Shown in pieces: positions 26,382 to 35,006 of a stretch of 64,000 nt of DNA. The stretch is from Rhodococcus sp. 06-235-1A (lineage in GTDB: Bacteria; Actinomycetota; Actinomycetes; Mycobacteriales; Mycobacteriaceae): assembly GCF_002258785.1 (NCBI RefSeq), contig NZ_NOYI01000008.1:186001-250000 (forward strand). The letters are read 5' to 3'. The number at the start of each line of letters is the position of its first letter. The stretch's first letter is position 1. Position numbers and translations under genes: made by a program. The notes beneath the pieces were generated by a model. The model had not been told where the DNA came from, searched no databases, and saw only the letters and a program-made list of their open reading frames with translations.

Positions 26382-28535
26382 GTGTTCGTTCGATGGGGAA
26401 ATTTCGTCCACCGTCTCCGCTATACGGTCCTCGGCGTCATGGTCGCCGGGCTGGCCGCCCTGGCTGCCTACGGTTGGGATCTACCGGATCATCTGAGTCA
26501 GAGCGGGTTCGATGATCCGACGTCGCAGTCGGCCGCGGCCAGCAATCTCGCCGACGAGACGTTCGGGCGTGACACCGAGGGCGACGTCATCGTCCTGTAC
26601 ACCGCCCCCGAGGGCTCGAACATCGACGATCCGTCGTTCGATGCGGCGATCACCCAGAACCTCGATTCGCTGGTCGCCGACCACCCGGACCGCATCGCGA
26701 AGATCAACGGCAGCTACTTCAGAACCGCGGGAGCACCCGTCCTCGCGGCGCTCGGCACCGCCGACAAGCAGCACGCCATCGTGAGCATCGCGATCGTCGG
26801 CAGCAACGACACCGAGCTGACCGAGAACTTCCAGGCCGTCCAGAACGCCTTCTACATCGACGGTGTCGACGTTCAGGTCGCCGGACAGCAGGCAGTGGCT
26901 GCCTCCCTCCAGTCGACGATGACCGACGACATCCATCGCATGGAGGTCCTCGCGATCCCCGCCGTCGCGGTGCTGCTGTTCTTCGTCTTCGGCGGTGTCG
27001 TTGCTGCTGCGCTGCCGCTGATCGTCGGTGCGCTGACGGTCATCGGAGCCAATGGCATCGTCAAGCTCTTCACCCACGTCACCGAGGTGAACACGTTCGT
27101 CGCACCGGTGGTGTCGCTGGTGGGCCTGGGCTTGGCGATCGACTACGGCCTGTTCATCGTCTCGCGTTTCCGAGAGGAACTGGGCGACGGACGTTCGACG
27201 CCCGATGCGGTCCGTAGATCGGTCATGACGGCCGGTCGCACGGTGGCGTTCTCGGCGACGATGATCGTTGCGTGCCTCGGTGGCCTGCTGCTGTTCCCGC
27301 ACGGATTCCTGCGCTCGGTAGCGTTGGGTTCGATTGCGACAGTTGCTCTCGCGGCTCTGAACGCGATCACCATCCTGCCGGCGATACTGTCGATTCTCGG
27401 TCCTCGCGTCGACGCCCTCGGTCTTGCGTTCATGCGCAAGACCAAGTCTTCCGAGGAAATCGAGAACGGCAGGTGGGGCAAGCTCACCACCTGGGTGATG
27501 CGCAATCCGATCAAGGTGGTGGTCACCATCGTTCTCGGACTGCTGGTCCTGACGCTGCCGATCGGCAACCTCGCATTCGGTGGAATCAACGAAACGTATC
27601 TGCCACCGGACAATCCGACGCGGGTGGCGCAGGAGCAGTTCGACGAGTTGTTCCCCGGTCAACGCACCGAGCCCATCAAAATGGTCATCCAGGACGCGCA
27701 GGGTCCCACACTCGGAGCCATCATCACCCAGGCGAACAATGCGCCCGGCCTGATCGAGCAGTTCACACCGGTCGGTGCCAGCAAGGACGGTGTCATCGTC
27801 TTCAAGGCCGGGCTGATCGATCGCAACGACAGCGCGCCCGCCATCGAGTTCCTGCGCAGCATCGACACTCCGGATGGCACGACAATGCAGGTGACGGGAA
27901 CGCCTGCGATCGAACGAGATTCGATCGATGCGATGGTCGACCGCCTTCCTCTGATGGCAGTACTCGTCGTCTTGATCGTCACCGTGCTGATGTTCTTGAC
28001 GTTCGGATCTCTGGTGTTGCCGATCAAGGCGGTGCTGATGACGACGCTCGGACTCGGAGCCACGATGGGCATTCTGACGTGGATCTTCATCGACGGTCAC
28101 GGAGCCGGGTGGATGAACTTCACCCCCGGACCGATCATGGCGATGATTCTGTTGCTGATCGCCGCCATCGTGTTCGGACTCTCCACCGACTACGAGGTCT
28201 TCCTGCTTTCACGCATGGTCGAGGCTCGCGAACAAGGCTCCAGCACAAGCGAAGCCATCCACATCGGCTCTTCCCACACCGGACGCATCATCACCGCCGC
28301 CGCCTTGATCCTGATCGTCGTCACCGGAGCGTTCGCATTCTCCGATCTGGTGATGATGAAGTACATCGCCTACGGCATGATCGCCGCTCTCATCATCGAC
28401 GCCACCGTGATTCGTATGTTCCTGGTACCTGCGACGATGAAGTTGCTCGGCGATGCCAGCTGGTGGGCACCGGCCGGAATGAAGCGAATGCAGAAGAAGC
28501 TGGGACTCGGCGAGACGATCCCGAAAGACGACTGA
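26382..28535 (+). CDS. Second MmpL3-like transporter without C-terminal tail
   Basis: A 717-residue paralogue of the preceding MmpL3, collinear over the whole core with very high identity by eye (identical Asp-Tyr relay segments and near-identical helices). It stops right after the core ('GLGETIPKDD') and lacks the 300-residue tail. GTG 26382 follows GGGGGAG. It has its own intergenic region with a palindrome and -10 box, so it is probably expressed separately. Likely exports trehalose mycolate or a related lipid; the missing tail may change partner binding. It arose by tandem duplication. Confidence 0.88.
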   Translation: MFVRWGNFVHRLRYTVLGVMVAGLAALAAYGWDLPDHLSQSGFDDPTSQSAAASNLADETFGRDTEGDVIVLYTAPEGSNIDDPSFDAAITQNLDSLVADHPDRIAKINGSYFRTAGAPVLAALGTADKQHAIVSIAIVGSNDTELTENFQAVQNAFYIDGVDVQVAGQQAVAASLQSTMTDDIHRMEVLAIPAVAVLLFFVFGGVVAAALPLIVGALTVIGANGIVKLFTHVTEVNTFVAPVVSLVGLGLAIDYGLFIVSRFREELGDGRSTPDAVRRSVMTAGRTVAFSATMIVACLGGLLLFPHGFLRSVALGSIATVALAALNAITILPAILSILGPRVDALGLAFMRKTKSSEEIENGRWGKLTTWVMRNPIKVVVTIVLGLLVLTLPIGNLAFGGINETYLPPDNPTRVAQEQFDELFPGQRTEPIKMVIQDAQGPTLGAIITQANNAPGLIEQFTPVGASKDGVIVFKAGLIDRNDSAPAIEFLRSIDTPDGTTMQVTGTPAIERDSIDAMVDRLPLMAVLVVLIVTVLMFLTFGSLVLPIKAVLMTTLGLGATMGILTWIFIDGHGAGWMNFTPGPIMAMILLLIAAIVFGLSTDYEVFLLSRMVEAREQGSSTSEAIHIGSSHTGRIITAAALILIVVTGAFAFSDLVMMKYIAYGMIAALIIDATVIRMFLVPATMKLLGDASWWAPAGMKRMQKKLGLGETIPKDD

Positions 28536-28573
28536 CGCGCCTGCCCCCTGCCCTCCGACCCCCACAACGCGTG

Positions 28574-28614
28574 AATGAACCACTGCACCGTCGAGACGTA
28601 TGCAGTGGTCCATT
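28574..28614. terminator. Bidirectional hairpin behind second mmpL3 gene
   Basis: A 14-bp stem with one mismatch (arms 28574-28587 and 28601-28614; inner arm ACCACTGCA / TGCAGTGGT) and a 13-nt loop, between convergent genes. No T-tract. Confidence 0.65.
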
Positions 28615-28628
28615 GACGCAGCAGAGGG

Positions 28629-30545
28629 TCAGGGGGTTGCCGCACTCTCCCGATCAGCGAACACCTTGGCGTATCGGGTGCCCGCGATCAGCAGCAACAG
28701 TCCCACCGCGATGAAGGCGATGACGCGGAACAAGCCGTCCAGCGCGACGAGATCGAACAGGAACAGTTTCGCGATCGCCGCGGCGGTCAAGGACAGTCCG
28801 GCCAGCAAGGCCAGATGAGCGTGGGTGGCGCTGCGCAGCCCGAATGCCAGGAGCGCGAAGGCTGCGATCATCCACTCGATCGTCGCGGCGGTGTGACCCG
28901 CCGTGAATCCTGTTGTTTCGCCGCCGATTCCGATGCCGAGTGTCACGGTGGCCGCAGTCAGGCCGTAGAGTGCGAGCACACCGGAGACGATGCCGAGGGT
29001 CTGCAGTCCGTCGTCGACCAGTTTCAGTTCGGCCAGTACGGACGCGAATGCGAAGGCCGTTGCCGCGAGCAGAATCCCACCGAGCGCGATACCGACAGTG
29101 CCGACTGCGAAATCGGAGTCCAACAGCGCCTCGGGCGGGCTGACCGACACGAACATCAATGCACCGATCACACCGAATCCGCTGCCGATCGAGAACGCGA
29201 GTGTCGAGCGGGTGTTGGGCGCCAACGCGATCAGAGCCAGGGCGACGGCGAACAGTACGACCGGGCGGATCTCGAGGGTCGTCGACTCGACTGCAGCCTG
29301 CAGCATCGCCAGAGCGCCGATCACCGCGACGGTGATGCGAGCATGTCCCGGCAACCAACTCACCAGAATCACGATCGCCAGTGCTGCAGCAGCCAGAACC
29401 AGTTGCAGGGTGACGGTCGCCGCTCTGTCGAAGACATCGACCGAGAGCAGCACGGGCAGCGAGGCCAGTGCGATCATCACGGTCGCAACCACGTCGGCAA
29501 CGTTGCGGCGCAACAACTCCAGCGACATTCCGATGCCCAGGACAGCCGTGAGCACGATGGCCAGCAGCAGCCAGTAGTTATCGGCCGAGCCGTTCATGTC
29601 GGCAGTGGCGACCGCAGCCAACACCGCGCCGACGAGGGGAACGGTCCGGACAACCTGCAAAATCTGCCAATTCCGACCGATCTGGGCGGGGAAGCTCGCG
29701 ACATAGGTGGCGATGAAGAACGCGATCAAGGCCAGCGTGAGGCCGTCGGTCAGCACCGGCCCGCACACCGCGACGCCGGCCAGAATCAGCACCGCCATCG
29801 GCTGCGACTTCCATTGGACCGCGAGTGCCGTTCCCGCTGCGGCAATTCCGAAGGCCGCAATCATCCCGATCACCGGATCGAGCCAGCCGTACAGGACCGA
29901 TATTGCCAGCACGTCGAGGTACAGGCCGGCGATGCCGGTGGCCGCGAGCGCTATCCCGCCGACGCGTCCACCCGAGCGGCCGAAGACCCGAACGCCTGCA
30001 CCGACCAGCGCGAGCGAGAACACGGCACCTGCCGCGACCCGCAGCGGAGGACCGAACCACCCGGCCTGCGCTGCGAGTACGAGGAGCATCACGACACCGA
30101 CGAGTGTGACGCCCGCACCGGCGACGGCCAGCAGGCGGCTGATAACCCCGTCCCGCTGCCACCAGGGCTCTTTCGGCGGAGCAGGCGGGCGTGGCGCAAC
30201 GACCGGCCCACGCGGTGCTGGGACCGGCGCAGCCGGCTGAGTGCGACCCGCCGGCTGGGCCGGCTGACCCATGGTCCGGTACAGCGGCTGACCGTAGTTC
30301 TGCGGCGGAAGCTGCTGCGGCACGAAAGGCGGCACATAGGACAGCGCAACGGGGGCGGGCGGCACCGGGGCAGGGGCCTGGGGAGCAGGAGCAGGAGCAG
30401 GAGCCTGGGAAGCGGAACCGAGTTGGGACTGCAGGGTCTGCAGATCGACGGCCACCTGACGCATGTGGTCGCCCAGGGAATCGAATCGGCTGGACAGTCG
30501 CGCGACGAGTTGCGGATCCAGCCCGGAGTTCTGGGAAGAAGTCAT
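28629..30545 (-). CDS. DUF2339 polytopic membrane protein
   Basis: A 638-residue protein. A soluble N-terminus with a short predicted coiled coil (residues 10-45) comes first. A Pro/Ala-rich linker of about 90 residues follows, encoded partly by a GGAGCA microrepeat. Then come about eighteen membrane helices of the DUF2339 family. The family has no established function. ATG 30545 has no clear ribosome site. The gene lies downstream of the LiaF-like gene on the same strand with a 92-bp gap. Confidence 0.8.
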   Translation of the reverse strand: MTSSQNSGLDPQLVARLSSRFDSLGDHMRQVAVDLQTLQSQLGSASQAPAPAPAPQAPAPVPPAPVALSYVPPFVPQQLPPQNYGQPLYRTMGQPAQPAGRTQPAAPVPAPRGPVVAPRPPAPPKEPWWQRDGVISRLLAVAGAGVTLVGVVMLLVLAAQAGWFGPPLRVAAGAVFSLALVGAGVRVFGRSGGRVGGIALAATGIAGLYLDVLAISVLYGWLDPVIGMIAAFGIAAAGTALAVQWKSQPMAVLILAGVAVCGPVLTDGLTLALIAFFIATYVASFPAQIGRNWQILQVVRTVPLVGAVLAAVATADMNGSADNYWLLLAIVLTAVLGIGMSLELLRRNVADVVATVMIALASLPVLLSVDVFDRAATVTLQLVLAAAALAIVILVSWLPGHARITVAVIGALAMLQAAVESTTLEIRPVVLFAVALALIALAPNTRSTLAFSIGSGFGVIGALMFVSVSPPEALLDSDFAVGTVGIALGGILLAATAFAFASVLAELKLVDDGLQTLGIVSGVLALYGLTAATVTLGIGIGGETTGFTAGHTAATIEWMIAAFALLAFGLRSATHAHLALLAGLSLTAAAIAKLFLFDLVALDGLFRVIAFIAVGLLLLIAGTRYAKVFADRESAATP

Positions 30546-30637
30546 GGGTTAGATACTGCGAGCATCGCCGCCGAAAAGCGTGAGTAGTGCTACTCGGATT
30601 CCTCGAGTAGAACGGCCGAGTAGAACAGCAGGTGGCC

Positions 30638-31288
30638 CTAGCCGAACATCCTGCGGATCGAGCTACCGAAGGGATGCTTGGCGGTCACCGAGCCCAAGCG
30701 GACCTTCCCCGAGACGACGAGATGCAGCGGCCCGTACGGCGGACCGGTGCGGACCTTGTTGGTGGCACTGCCCGCCACTGTGTCGACACCGTTGAGGTCC
30801 ACGGTCGCCTCGGTGGGCACGATCAGTGTCACGGTGCTGCAGTAGTCGTCGACGTGTATTTCGACCACCTGGGTGGACATGACCGCCTGGGTGAAGTCGA
30901 GCGTCACCGTGGACATGCGGGTGGCGACGCGCAGGCTCGGCGGCACGTTCCACGGTCCCTTGCGGGTGACGGTGGACATGGTGCCGCGCAGTGTGTCCGA
31001 CGCGCCGCTGCCGTGCCCCCAATGCTCCTGAACAACACGGCGTGGGGGCTGGTGCGGGGTCGGCGTGGCAAAGGGTTTCGGTGCCGGGCGATGCTCCTCG
31101 GAGATCTGCATCCCGGGCAGGTCGGCGAGTACCGAGTTCAGCTCACCGCGGGTCTTCGACGCCAGAGCGGTGTCCATTCGCTCGGTGAACTCACCGAGGG
31201 TGAGCATCCCTTGCCCCACGGCGCGTTGCAGCAGTTGCCCGACGTGTTCACGCTCGGCATCGGACACTCGCAGATCCCTTGCCTCCAT
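30638..31288 (-). CDS. DUF1707 / LiaF-like C-terminal domain protein
   Basis: A 216-residue protein. Residues 5-55 form a DUF1707 domain ('LRVSDAEREHVGQLLQ...GMLTLGEFTERMD'). A Pro-rich linker follows, then a beta-rich domain (about 110-216) like the C-terminal part of LiaF/DUF2154 proteins, with repeated 'MSTVTRK', 'MSTVTLD' and 'CSTVTLIVP' strands. There is no membrane helix. LiaF-type proteins modulate envelope-stress signalling in Firmicutes; here no cognate kinase is adjacent, so the role is unassigned. Confidence 0.75.
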   Translation of the reverse strand: MEARDLRVSDAEREHVGQLLQRAVGQGMLTLGEFTERMDTALASKTRGELNSVLADLPGMQISEEHRPAPKPFATPTPHQPPRRVVQEHWGHGSGASDTLRGTMSTVTRKGPWNVPPSLRVATRMSTVTLDFTQAVMSTQVVEIHVDDYCSTVTLIVPTEATVDLNGVDTVAGSATNKVRTGPPYGPLHLVVSGKVRLGSVTAKHPFGSSIRRMFG

Positions 31289-31309
31289 ACAGCCAGGGTA
31301 GCGAAGATC

Positions 31310-32419
31310 TCAGGCTGCGCGACCGCCGAGAACCGACAGCATTCCGGACACCGACGCGGGCCAGCCGAACTCTTCCGCTCGCAACCGGGCGGCGATTCGA
31401 CGGCCGTCCACCGGCAATTCGAATACGCGCTCGATCTCCGCAGCGAATCCGTCGGCGGTGTTCTCGGAGGATCCACCGCAGTGTGGGGTGACGATCTGCG
31501 CCAGCGCCGATGTCTCGGAGACGACGACGGGCGTCCCTGCTGCGAGTGATTCCAGCGCGGCAAGTCCGAAAGTCTCGTGTGGTCCTGGCGCGAGAGCGAT
31601 GTCGGCCGAGGCGAGCAGGGCTGCCACCGTCGACCTGCCGGCGACGAATCCGAGGAAGTCGACCGGGAGGCCACGGGCGCGCCGTTCGAGGCCGGCGCGG
31701 CGGGGTCCGTCACCGGCGATGATCAGCCGCGCCTGTATTCCTGAATCACGCAGTGCAGCAAGCGAATCGATACTTCTCTCCACGTGCTTCTCCACCGACA
31801 ACCGGCCACAGTGCACCAGGAGGCGATCGGCACCGCCCAGCCATGCCGACCGATCGCCGACGCGCCGCCGCGGGTGGAACAGATCGAGGTCGACACCGAG
31901 CGGCACCCGATGCACGTTGGGGACGCCGATGCGGTCGAACTCCTGTTGCGCGAACTCGGTGGTGCACACGACGGCGTCGTACTGCTCGGCCGTTCGACGG
32001 TTGGCCAGATCGGCGCAGTGCCGCGCGCAGCGCATCGGCATCGTCTGCGCGAGCAGTCGATCGAGGCGCTCGTGGGAGATCATCACGCTGCGCACATCCC
32101 GCCGCGCGGCCCACCTACCCATGCCACGCAACGTCAGTCGGTCCGACACCTCGATCACGTCCGGCCGCAGTCCTGACGCCACCGCGGACACCCGGCGCGG
32201 GTCGGCCACACGGTAGCCGCCGGTACCAGGAATCCGCGGAGCCGGCACCTCGATGCGCACCACTCCCGAGGGCAGCAGTTCCTCGCGCCACTGCGCTCCC
32301 GGCACGATCAGCGTCACCTCGTGACCGCCGGTCACATAGCCCGATCCCAGCTGGTCGACGGCCGTCCGCAAACCACCGGACCGCGGGCCGTAGAAGTTTG
32401 CCACTTGGACGATGCGCAC
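31310..32419 (-). CDS. GT4-family glycosyltransferase
   Basis: A 369-residue GT-B enzyme with an N-terminal 'VQVANFYGPRSGGLRTAV' acceptor-domain loop and a C-terminal 'HETFGLAALESLAAGTPVV' E-x7-E motif. It resembles mannosyltransferases of the PimB/MgtA type, but the acceptor cannot be assigned. Start at GTG 32419; upstream in-frame sequence to 32542 is not glycosyltransferase-like. Divergent from the SRPBCC gene. Confidence 0.75.
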   Translation of the reverse strand: MRIVQVANFYGPRSGGLRTAVDQLGSGYVTGGHEVTLIVPGAQWREELLPSGVVRIEVPAPRIPGTGGYRVADPRRVSAVASGLRPDVIEVSDRLTLRGMGRWAARRDVRSVMISHERLDRLLAQTMPMRCARHCADLANRRTAEQYDAVVCTTEFAQQEFDRIGVPNVHRVPLGVDLDLFHPRRRVGDRSAWLGGADRLLVHCGRLSVEKHVERSIDSLAALRDSGIQARLIIAGDGPRRAGLERRARGLPVDFLGFVAGRSTVAALLASADIALAPGPHETFGLAALESLAAGTPVVVSETSALAQIVTPHCGGSSENTADGFAAEIERVFELPVDGRRIAARLRAEEFGWPASVSGMLSVLGGRAA

Positions 32420-32529
32420 CCGCCCAGTCTTCCCACCCGGACATCCGCCGGGCACCGCGGCGATGGACAGTGGCCGAACCCTCACGGAATTTCTGTGTGG
32501 AGAGCGCAGCCACCGGGTAGCCGTGGCAG

Positions 32530-32919
32530 ATGCGAGTGACACTGCAATCCACCGGAAACGCCCCCGCCCCCGAAGTCTGGGAGCGCTACATGGAACCCAC
32601 GGCGTGGAAGACCTGGGCTCCGCAGATCATCGGCGTCGAGTACCGCGGGGAGAGACTCGCCGCAGACAGTACCGGCCGAGTACTGGGGCCACTGGGGTTG
32701 CCGATCGACTTTCGGGTGCACTCGGTCGACGAGCGTTCGTGGACGTGGGCGTGGTCGGCGTGGTTCCAGAACCAGGCCATCGGGGTCGATCTGACGCACG
32801 GCGTCGTCTCCCGGCCCAACGGAACCAGGGCCTGGCTGACGATCGACGGCCCGACGCCCCTGGTCCTGCCGTACCTGCCGGTGGCCAAGTTCGCGCTCGG
32901 CAGGCTGTGCGCGCAGTAG
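32530..32919 (+). CDS. SRPBCC-superfamily small protein
   Basis: A 129-residue single-domain protein with a START/Bet v1-like pattern. It opens with a beta-strand and 'APAPEVWERYMEPTAWKTW', then a 'GVEYRGERLAADSTGRV' strand pair, then a C-terminal helix. Such proteins bind hydrophobic ligands; many actinobacterial members are polyketide cyclase-like. No catalytic residue can be named. It converges on the small acidic ORF. Confidence 0.7.
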   Translation: MRVTLQSTGNAPAPEVWERYMEPTAWKTWAPQIIGVEYRGERLAADSTGRVLGPLGLPIDFRVHSVDERSWTWAWSAWFQNQAIGVDLTHGVVSRPNGTRAWLTIDGPTPLVLPYLPVAKFALGRLCAQ

Positions 32920-32921
32920 TA

Positions 32922-33143
32922 CTACTCGGACCGGGTGACGGTCTTCTCGTCGGACTTGTCGGCCACGTGAGTCGGCTCGGGCGTCGGCAGCGACGACTCC
33001 TCGCCCGACCCGTCCAGATGCCCGTCGAACTCGTCGACCGCCTCGTCGCGTTCGGCACCGGTCTGATCTGGATCGGCGTCGACACCTTTCGAGTGCTTCG
33101 CCGGATCGACGGTGGTGTCCACTGCATTCTCGTTGTCGGTCAT
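32922..33143 (-). CDS. Small acidic hydrophilic protein
   Basis: A 73-residue, Asp/Glu-rich protein with no membrane segment or recognisable domain, starting at ATG 33143, 37 bp behind the response regulator on the same strand. It may be the last gene of the two-component operon. No ribosome site is obvious and the prediction rests on codon pattern and position only. Confidence 0.45.
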   Translation of the reverse strand: MTDNENAVDTTVDPAKHSKGVDADPDQTGAERDEAVDEFDGHLDGSGEESSLPTPEPTHVADKSDEKTVTRSE

Positions 33144-33180
33144 GGGGTCAAGAGTGCCCATCGGCCCGGGACACAAACCC

Positions 33181-33840
33181 CTACAGGCCCTTCTCGATGG
33201 CGTAGCGGGTCAGTTCGACGCGGTTGGCCAGCTGTAACTTGCGCAGCGTCGCCTGTACGTGGTTCTCGACCGTGCGGTGGCTGAGCGTCAATCGGGTCGC
33301 AATCTGCTTGGCGCTGAGCCCTTTTGCGACCAGTCGCAGCACCTCGGTTTCCCGGTCGGTCAGCGTCGGGCGAGCATCGGATTCCGGTTCGGGCGACGAC
33401 GACATCCGCCGAAACTCCCCGAGCACCAGGCCTGCAAGACCGGGCGTGAACACCGCCTGCCCGGCCGATGTCGCGCGAACGGCGTCGAACAGTTCCTCCG
33501 CCGATGCGCTCTTGACCAGGTAACCCGTCGCGCCCGCCTTGATCGCGTCGAGCACATCGCTGCGCTCCGCGGAGGCCGACAGCACCAGGATCTTGGTCTC
33601 GGGCGACGCTTCCAGGACGGCGACGGTGGCGTCGGCTCCGTTGCCGTCGGGTAGATGCATGTCCATCAGCACGACGTCGGGAGTGGTGGCGCGGGCGCGG
33701 CGTCCGGCAGCGGCGACGCCGTCCGCGGTGGCGACGACCCTGAATCCGGCGCTCTCGAGATCTCGGGCGACGCCGTCGCGCCACATCGGGTGATCGTCGA
33801 CGACCATCACCGCGATCTCGGCATCGGTTTCCTCTGTCAT
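33181..33840 (-). CDS. NarL/LuxR-family response regulator
   Basis: A 219-residue regulator. The receiver domain (about 8-125) has the acidic pair in 'VMVVDDHP' and phospho-acceptor Asp60 ('VVLMDMHLP'). The C-terminal LuxR helix-turn-helix includes 'LTDRETEVLRLVAKGLSAKQ'. ATG 33840 overlaps the kinase stop as ATGA, fixing the start; the ORF extends 12 codons further upstream inside the kinase gene. Partner of the adjacent MacS-type kinase. Target genes unknown. Confidence 0.9.
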   Translation of the reverse strand: MTEETDAEIAVMVVDDHPMWRDGVARDLESAGFRVVATADGVAAAGRRARATTPDVVLMDMHLPDGNGADATVAVLEASPETKILVLSASAERSDVLDAIKAGATGYLVKSASAEELFDAVRATSAGQAVFTPGLAGLVLGEFRRMSSSPEPESDARPTLTDRETEVLRLVAKGLSAKQIATRLTLSHRTVENHVQATLRKLQLANRVELTRYAIEKGL

Positions 33841-35006
33841 CGAAGTCCCTTCGTTCGAGGAAGACGAATCTCCCATTCGGTTCCCTCACCCTCGGCGGTG
33901 TCGAGCAATGCTGTGCCACCGAGAGATTCGACGCGGCCCAGGATCGATTTCGACACACCCATCCGGCCCTCGGCTTCGGCGGCGGCGAGGCGTCCGGCAG
34001 GAATCCCGTGGCCGTCGTCGCGGATACTCACGATCAATTCCCCGTCGACGTCTTCGAGCAGCACGTAAGCCTTGGCCTCGGAGCCCGCATGGAGCTCGAC
34101 GTTGGACAGCGCCGTCGCCACGACAGCGGCGAGTTCATCGGCCACCTCGGATTCTACGAGAACCGGATCCGCCGGAGTCGATACCGAGACAGTGGTACTC
34201 GCCTGGGTGCGCAGCAGCGCTCGAACGTCGACGATCGAGCCGGTGTGATCGCCGCGAGGAGCTGCCTGTTCGGAGATCAGTACCCGCAGCGCGACTTCCT
34301 GCTCACCGGCCAGCTCCGCGAGTTCGGCTGCCGGACCGCCTATTTCGAGACCCCGCCGCCGAACCAAGGCAAGCACCTGCAGCACCCCGTCGTGCACCTG
34401 CCGGGCGAGTCTCTCACGTTCCTCGGTGATCGCGGCCGATCGGGCTGCGCGCCGCAACTCTTCGTGAGCGCGCCGGGCGGTGTTCGACGCCATTCCCAGT
34501 GCCAACCCGGCCGAGAGCAACACCGGGGCGGTGGCGTCGGACCACAGGTCGGAGTCGAAGCGGTCGCGAACGAGTGCGCTGACCACCGACATCACGACTC
34601 CGGATGCGATTCCGCCTTTGGGGCCCAACAGGATTGCGGCGGAGATGACGGCGTTGGTGGCCCACAGCGTGGTCGGCAGAGTTTGGCGGGTGCTGTACCA
34701 GTCGTAGTCGGCCACCAATCGCGTCGACGCCATCAGCGCGATGACGATGATCTGATCGGCGAGAACCACCTGCCAGCGCGGCAGCGATGCGCGCGCGAGC
34801 ATCAACGCCGAGGCCCCGGACCACACGGCCATCAGGGCAACGAACACCCAGCTCAACCGTGGGTTGGTGTAATTGTCGACGGTGGCAGCCTGATAGCTGA
34901 CGGCGTAGACGAGGGTGATCAGGCGAAAGGCCTGCGAGGCCCGCCACAGCGGGGTGTCGGGATCGGACGAGGTGAGCGTGGCCCCCACCCGATCAGCCGT
35001 CCGCAT
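33837..35006 (-). CDS. MacS-type sensor histidine kinase
   Basis: A 389-residue membrane kinase with about five N-terminal helices (residues 25-175). The dimerisation/phosphoacceptor helix carries His205 ('ERERLARQVHDGVLQVL'), and the HATPase domain has 'VATALSNVELHAG' and 'SIRDDGHGIPAGRL'. The short loops between helices imply sensing within or near the membrane. The ATG at 35006 overlaps the AI-2E gene by 14 bp; GTG 34988 would avoid the overlap. Coupled to the response regulator. Confidence 0.88.
   Translation of the reverse strand: MRTADRVGATLTSSDPDTPLWRASQAFRLITLVYAVSYQAATVDNYTNPRLSWVFVALMAVWSGASALMLARASLPRWQVVLADQIIVIALMASTRLVADYDWYSTRQTLPTTLWATNAVISAAILLGPKGGIASGVVMSVVSALVRDRFDSDLWSDATAPVLLSAGLALGMASNTARRAHEELRRAARSAAITEERERLARQVHDGVLQVLALVRRRGLEIGGPAAELAELAGEQEVALRVLISEQAAPRGDHTGSIVDVRALLRTQASTTVSVSTPADPVLVESEVADELAAVVATALSNVELHAGSEAKAYVLLEDVDGELIVSIRDDGHGIPAGRLAAAEAEGRMGVSKSILGRVESLGGTALLDTAEGEGTEWEIRLPRTKGLR

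Noticed and set aside
28574..28614. Third copy of the 54-nt palindromic element
   Set aside because: The ACCACT...AGTGGT ends look similar, but the length is 41 nt and the CGGGAT centre and ATT flanks are missing; treated as an unrelated terminator hairpin.
30383..30408. GGAGCA microrepeat as a phase-variable tract
   Set aside because: It encodes part of the Pro/Ala linker of the DUF2339 protein with six-base units, so length changes would keep frame; no sign of switching.
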